DNA from: a virus
Virus record (IMG/VR): IMGVR_UViG_3300046167_000333
Span: 1 to 23,878 of that record
Reading direction: 5' to 3' (one strand)
Length of the DNA stretch: 23,878 nucleotides
Shown: piece after piece, positions 21,991 through 23,878 of the stretch
Layout: each line of letters opens with the position of its first letter
Numbering within the stretch: position 1 is the stretch's first letter
The notes under the pieces: model-generated
Told to the model about the DNA's origin: nothing
The model's database searches: none
What the model saw: only the letters and a program-made list of their open reading frames with translations
Made by a program: the position numbers and the translations under genes

Positions 21991-22636
21991 ACTACACAAC
22001 GTGGATTGCATGGAATACCTTGCAACGCTGGAGGACAACGCATTCGAGCTGGCTATTGTCGACCCTCCTTATGGAATAGGCGAAGACGGAGCAAAAAACC
22101 ATTCGAGAGGTTCAAAATATAAAGCCACGCAATACAAGGCAAAAAATTGGGATAAAGAACCTGTAAATAAAAACGTTCTTACCGAAATTCAAAGATGCTC
22201 AAAAAACCAAATTATTTGGGGCGCAAATCATTTCGCCAATGAATTTAACAGTAGTTCCAGCGGTTGGATAGTTTGGGATAAGATGGAGAAAACGAACGAC
22301 TTTAGTACTTGCGAATTAGCTTACACTAGCTTCAATAGAGGATTACGCAGATACAAATTTCTGTGGTCAGGCTATTGGCAGGGGGACATGAAAAACAAAG
22401 AGAAACGAATCCACCCAACACAGAAACCCGTGAAGCTATACGAATGGTTGCTAATGAACTACGCAAAGGAGGGCGACCGCATACTTGACACGCACCTCGG
22501 AAGCGGTTCAATCGCAATTGCCTGCCATAACCTCGGCTTTGATTTGGTCGGCTGCGAATTGGACGCGGATTATTTTGACGCGGCAAAGAAACGCCTCCAG
22601 CAGCACCAATCACAACTAAGAATACCAATGCAATGA
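21983..22636 (+). CDS. DNA adenine N6-methyltransferase (beta class order)
   Basis: A 217-residue methylase. The catalytic DPPY is at residues 27-30, HPTQKP at 144-149 and the AdoMet-binding loop THLGSGS at 170-176, followed by GCELDADYF. Catalytic motif before AdoMet motif is the beta-class order. The protein has GWIVWDK before the target segment. It probably protects phage DNA from host restriction; no endonuclease partner is adjacent. The stretch 22090-22380 is visibly richer in A and T than the flanks, suggesting that the recognition segment came from elsewhere. It overlaps its neighbours by 4-8 nt. Confidence 0.92.
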   Translation: MIELHNVDCMEYLATLEDNAFELAIVDPPYGIGEDGAKNHSRGSKYKATQYKAKNWDKEPVNKNVLTEIQRCSKNQIIWGANHFANEFNSSSSGWIVWDKMEKTNDFSTCELAYTSFNRGLRRYKFLWSGYWQGDMKNKEKRIHPTQKPVKLYEWLLMNYAKEGDRILDTHLGSGSIAIACHNLGFDLVGCELDADYFDAAKKRLQQHQSQLRIPMQ

Positions 22637-23016
22637 CACCGATAGAGCAATTTTGGGCGGACCTGATGGATTCACGCCGCTACGCTATAACAGAAGTTTA
22701 CGGCGCGGAATGTGCAAGCCGTTACAGGCCGCATCCGCAAGAACGCGAATACTTCATAAACAACAAAGGGACATTTTCAGAACATCCCGACGTAACCGAA
22801 CACACAAAAGCGTTTTGGGTGATGTGCGAAACGCATTACACCACAGAGCGCGAGGCGTACCGTACCAAACTACGGGCCAACTGGCACAAGGTGCAGCAAT
22901 CCACCGAATACAAGAACCGCAAACGTGAACGCGAAATGCTAAAGGATTACATTAGCGACGCAATTAACGGGAATGCCAAAGAAACGAACGCACGCACAGG
23001 AGAAGAAAAAGGTTGA
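22633..23016 (+). CDS. Unknown charged protein upstream of NinG
   Basis: A 127-residue, strongly charged protein: MTPIEQFWADLMDSRRYAIT, then HTKAFWVMCETHYTTEREAY and a Lys/Arg/Glu-rich helical tail. Not recognised. It starts 4 nt inside the methylase stop and its end overlaps ninG by 44 nt, so it is part of the same translational string. No catalytic motif noted. Confidence 0.65.
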   Translation: MTPIEQFWADLMDSRRYAITEVYGAECASRYRPHPQEREYFINNKGTFSEHPDVTEHTKAFWVMCETHYTTEREAYRTKLRANWHKVQQSTEYKNRKREREMLKDYISDAINGNAKETNARTGEEKG

Positions 23017-23461
23017 TGAATGGTTCAGCAAATACACCCGGTGGAAAGCGGCAGACGCAGAAGGCAACTGTACTTGTTACACCTGCAACCGAGTGTATCA
23101 CGCATCAAAGATTCAAGCCGGGCACTTCCTTAGCCGACGATTCGCAGCAACTCGGTGGAACGAAGCTAACGTTAAGCCGCAATGCTATGCCTGCAATATT
23201 CTCAGAAGCGGAGAACAGTGGTTATATGGCTGCCGTATTGAAAGCGAAAACCCCGGAACAACTGCGCAGCTTATGCGAGAAGCGGACGAAGGAAGAAAGT
23301 ACACGATACGCGAGCTACGAAACTTACATGACCATTATAGGACAAAGGCCCTGCAATTTGCAGAAGCCAAAGACGTACAGCCTAAGCCCACAGGAACGGA
23401 TAAAGTTCGACGAGCTAAGAAAGGCAAGGCTCGACCTGTTAAACGTGAACATGGTAAGTAA
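22973..23461 (+). CDS. ninG: NinG/Rap-like recombination protein
   Basis: A 162-residue protein with the NinG zinc-binding pattern: CYTC (C35, C38), AGHFLSR with His51, and CYAC (C71, C74), then IRELRNLHDHYRTKAL. Lambda NinG (Rap) is a structure-specific endonuclease cutting branched recombination intermediates. Its basic tail (about 132-162, rich in Lys/Arg) lies beyond the family core. Position after the methylase and before the HNH endonuclease matches the distal early region of many phages. Confidence 0.85.
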   Translation: MPKKRTHAQEKKKVDEWFSKYTRWKAADAEGNCTCYTCNRVYHASKIQAGHFLSRRFAATRWNEANVKPQCYACNILRSGEQWLYGCRIESENPGTTAQLMREADEGRKYTIRELRNLHDHYRTKALQFAEAKDVQPKPTGTDKVRRAKKGKARPVKREHGK

Positions 23462-23570
23462 TATCAAAGCACTGAACTACGGCAGCAGGTGGCAACGATT
23501 CCAGCAGCTAAGCCATGAACTGTACCAATTGACAGGGCACAACGGTTATAACTATGGCCTATATTCCTAG
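23328..23570 (+). CDS. Possible 80-residue protein overlapping the ninG end
   Basis: In the +1 frame relative to ninG, an ATG at 23328 opens MTIIGQRPCNLQKPKTYSLS, then PQERIKFDELRKARLDLLNV and ALNYGSRWQRFQQLSHELYQ, ending at 23568-23570. The second stretch looks like a genuine charged helix. A shorter start at 23451 (39 residues) would nearly avoid the overlap and fill the gap between ninG and HNH. It overlaps the HNH start by 17 nt. It may be real or an out-of-frame shadow of ninG's Lys/Arg-rich tail. Confidence 0.4.
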   Translation: MTIIGQRPCNLQKPKTYSLSPQERIKFDELRKARLDLLNVNMVSNIKALNYGSRWQRFQQLSHELYQLTGHNGYNYGLYS

Positions 23571-23844
23571 AGGCAGCAGGCGCAGCCCGTGGTTCAGCCC
23601 AAAGGTTGAGCACCAACGCAAGGCAGGACAGGATAAACGTTACTGGTCGTATGCTTGGAAGAAAGCACGCGCGGCATTCATCCGCACGCATCCAACGTGC
23701 AACGAGTGCGGTGAGTTTGCCAACGTAGTCGACCACGTTGAGCCAGTAAGTGCGGGCACGCATGACTTTTATGATAGTACCAACTGGCAAGCCTTATGTA
23801 CTCATTGCCATGCAGTTAAGTCAGGCAGAGAGCGATGGGGGTAG
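23554..23844 (+). CDS. HNH endonuclease
   Basis: A 96-residue HNH nuclease: zinc Cys pairs C49-x2-C52 and C82-x2-C85 (followed by His86), the catalytic DH at 60-61 within VVDHVEPV, and Asn77. This compact type sits just before terS in many HK97-like phages, and in some of them the HNH protein works with the terminase for cleavage at cos. Here the window ends 34 nt after the stop and begins with terS, so adjacency around a circle is probable. Confidence 0.93.
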   Translation: MAYIPRGSRRSPWFSPKVEHQRKAGQDKRYWSYAWKKARAAFIRTHPTCNECGEFANVVDHVEPVSAGTHDFYDSTNWQALCTHCHAVKSGRERWG

Positions 23845-23878
23845 GGGGTGCAGAAAAAAAACAGCCTTTGCACCTACA
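23845..23878 (+). other. Noncoding end of window with a GGTGCA/TGCACC inverted repeat
   Basis: GGTGCA at 23847-23852 and TGCACC at 23869-23874 form a 6-bp stem with a 16-nt loop containing an A8 tract. There is no poly-T tail for a + strand terminator. If the ends join, this sits about 60 nt before terS and could be part of the packaging region. Role unknown. Confidence 0.35.

Noticed and set aside
23013-23327. Upstream extension of the +1 frame over the ninG core
   Set aside because: The ninG frame has the zinc motifs and fits the family here, so this part is most likely a shadow; only the part from 23328 was kept as a low-confidence gene.

Overview
The window reads as an almost complete, possibly complete, genome of a small tailed phage (siphovirus-like, HK97-type head) infecting a member of the Bacteroidota. 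All convincing genes are on the + strand. Host evidence: promoters of the Bacteroidota type (TTG, about 19 nt, TAnnTTTG), general lack of strong Shine-Dalgarno sequences, a DUF3127-type single-strand-binding protein, and small proteins of kinds I recall from Flavobacteriia and related phages. The window opens with the small terminase and closes with an HNH endonuclease. These two usually flank the packaging (cos) site in HK97-like phages, so the two ends may be adjacent in a circular map. No integrase, leftward repressor region, tRNA or CRISPR array was seen.

Layout. 57-5312: packaging and head (terS, terL, portal, a small conserved gene, and prohead protease fused to major capsid protein). 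5336-5824: a terminator-promoter-two-small-genes-terminator cassette that looks like a moron. 5842-7288: head-tail connectors and a gp10-like protein. 7285-10116: an unusual gene joining a tail-terminator (DUF3168-like) domain to a roughly 800-residue fibre/lectin extension. 10116-16359: tail (major tail protein, tail-assembly chaperones with a -1 frameshift site, tape measure, tail-tip protein). 16359-17972: small membrane proteins, an M15 peptidase endolysin and a metallophosphoesterase. 18024-18116: terminator and an early-type promoter. 18121-23844: small acidic and unknown proteins, a recombination-module protein, DUF3127 SSB, HTH protein, ParB-like protein, a replication initiator carrying iterons inside its coding sequence, a possible helicase loader, an adenine methyltransferase, NinG and HNH.

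The replication module is lambda-like in logic: five near-identical 18-bp iterons on a mostly 22-bp pitch lie inside the initiator gene, next to an AT-rich tract. The structural module shows several single-base frame breaks in genes that should be continuous (portal, the small gene after it, the protease N-terminus, the phosphoesterase). All go +1, as if one base were extra. They could be uncorrected sequencing errors, real decay, or (least likely for all of them) recoding. Coordinates are given for the reading frames as they stand, with the presumed intact gene described in the text.

Nothing here is proven to be a wholly new system. The most unusual items are the tail-terminator/adhesin fusion, the terminator-bracketed moron that shares a promoter sequence with the early operon, the iteron origin, and -7 promoter boxes placed exactly 4 nt before start codons.
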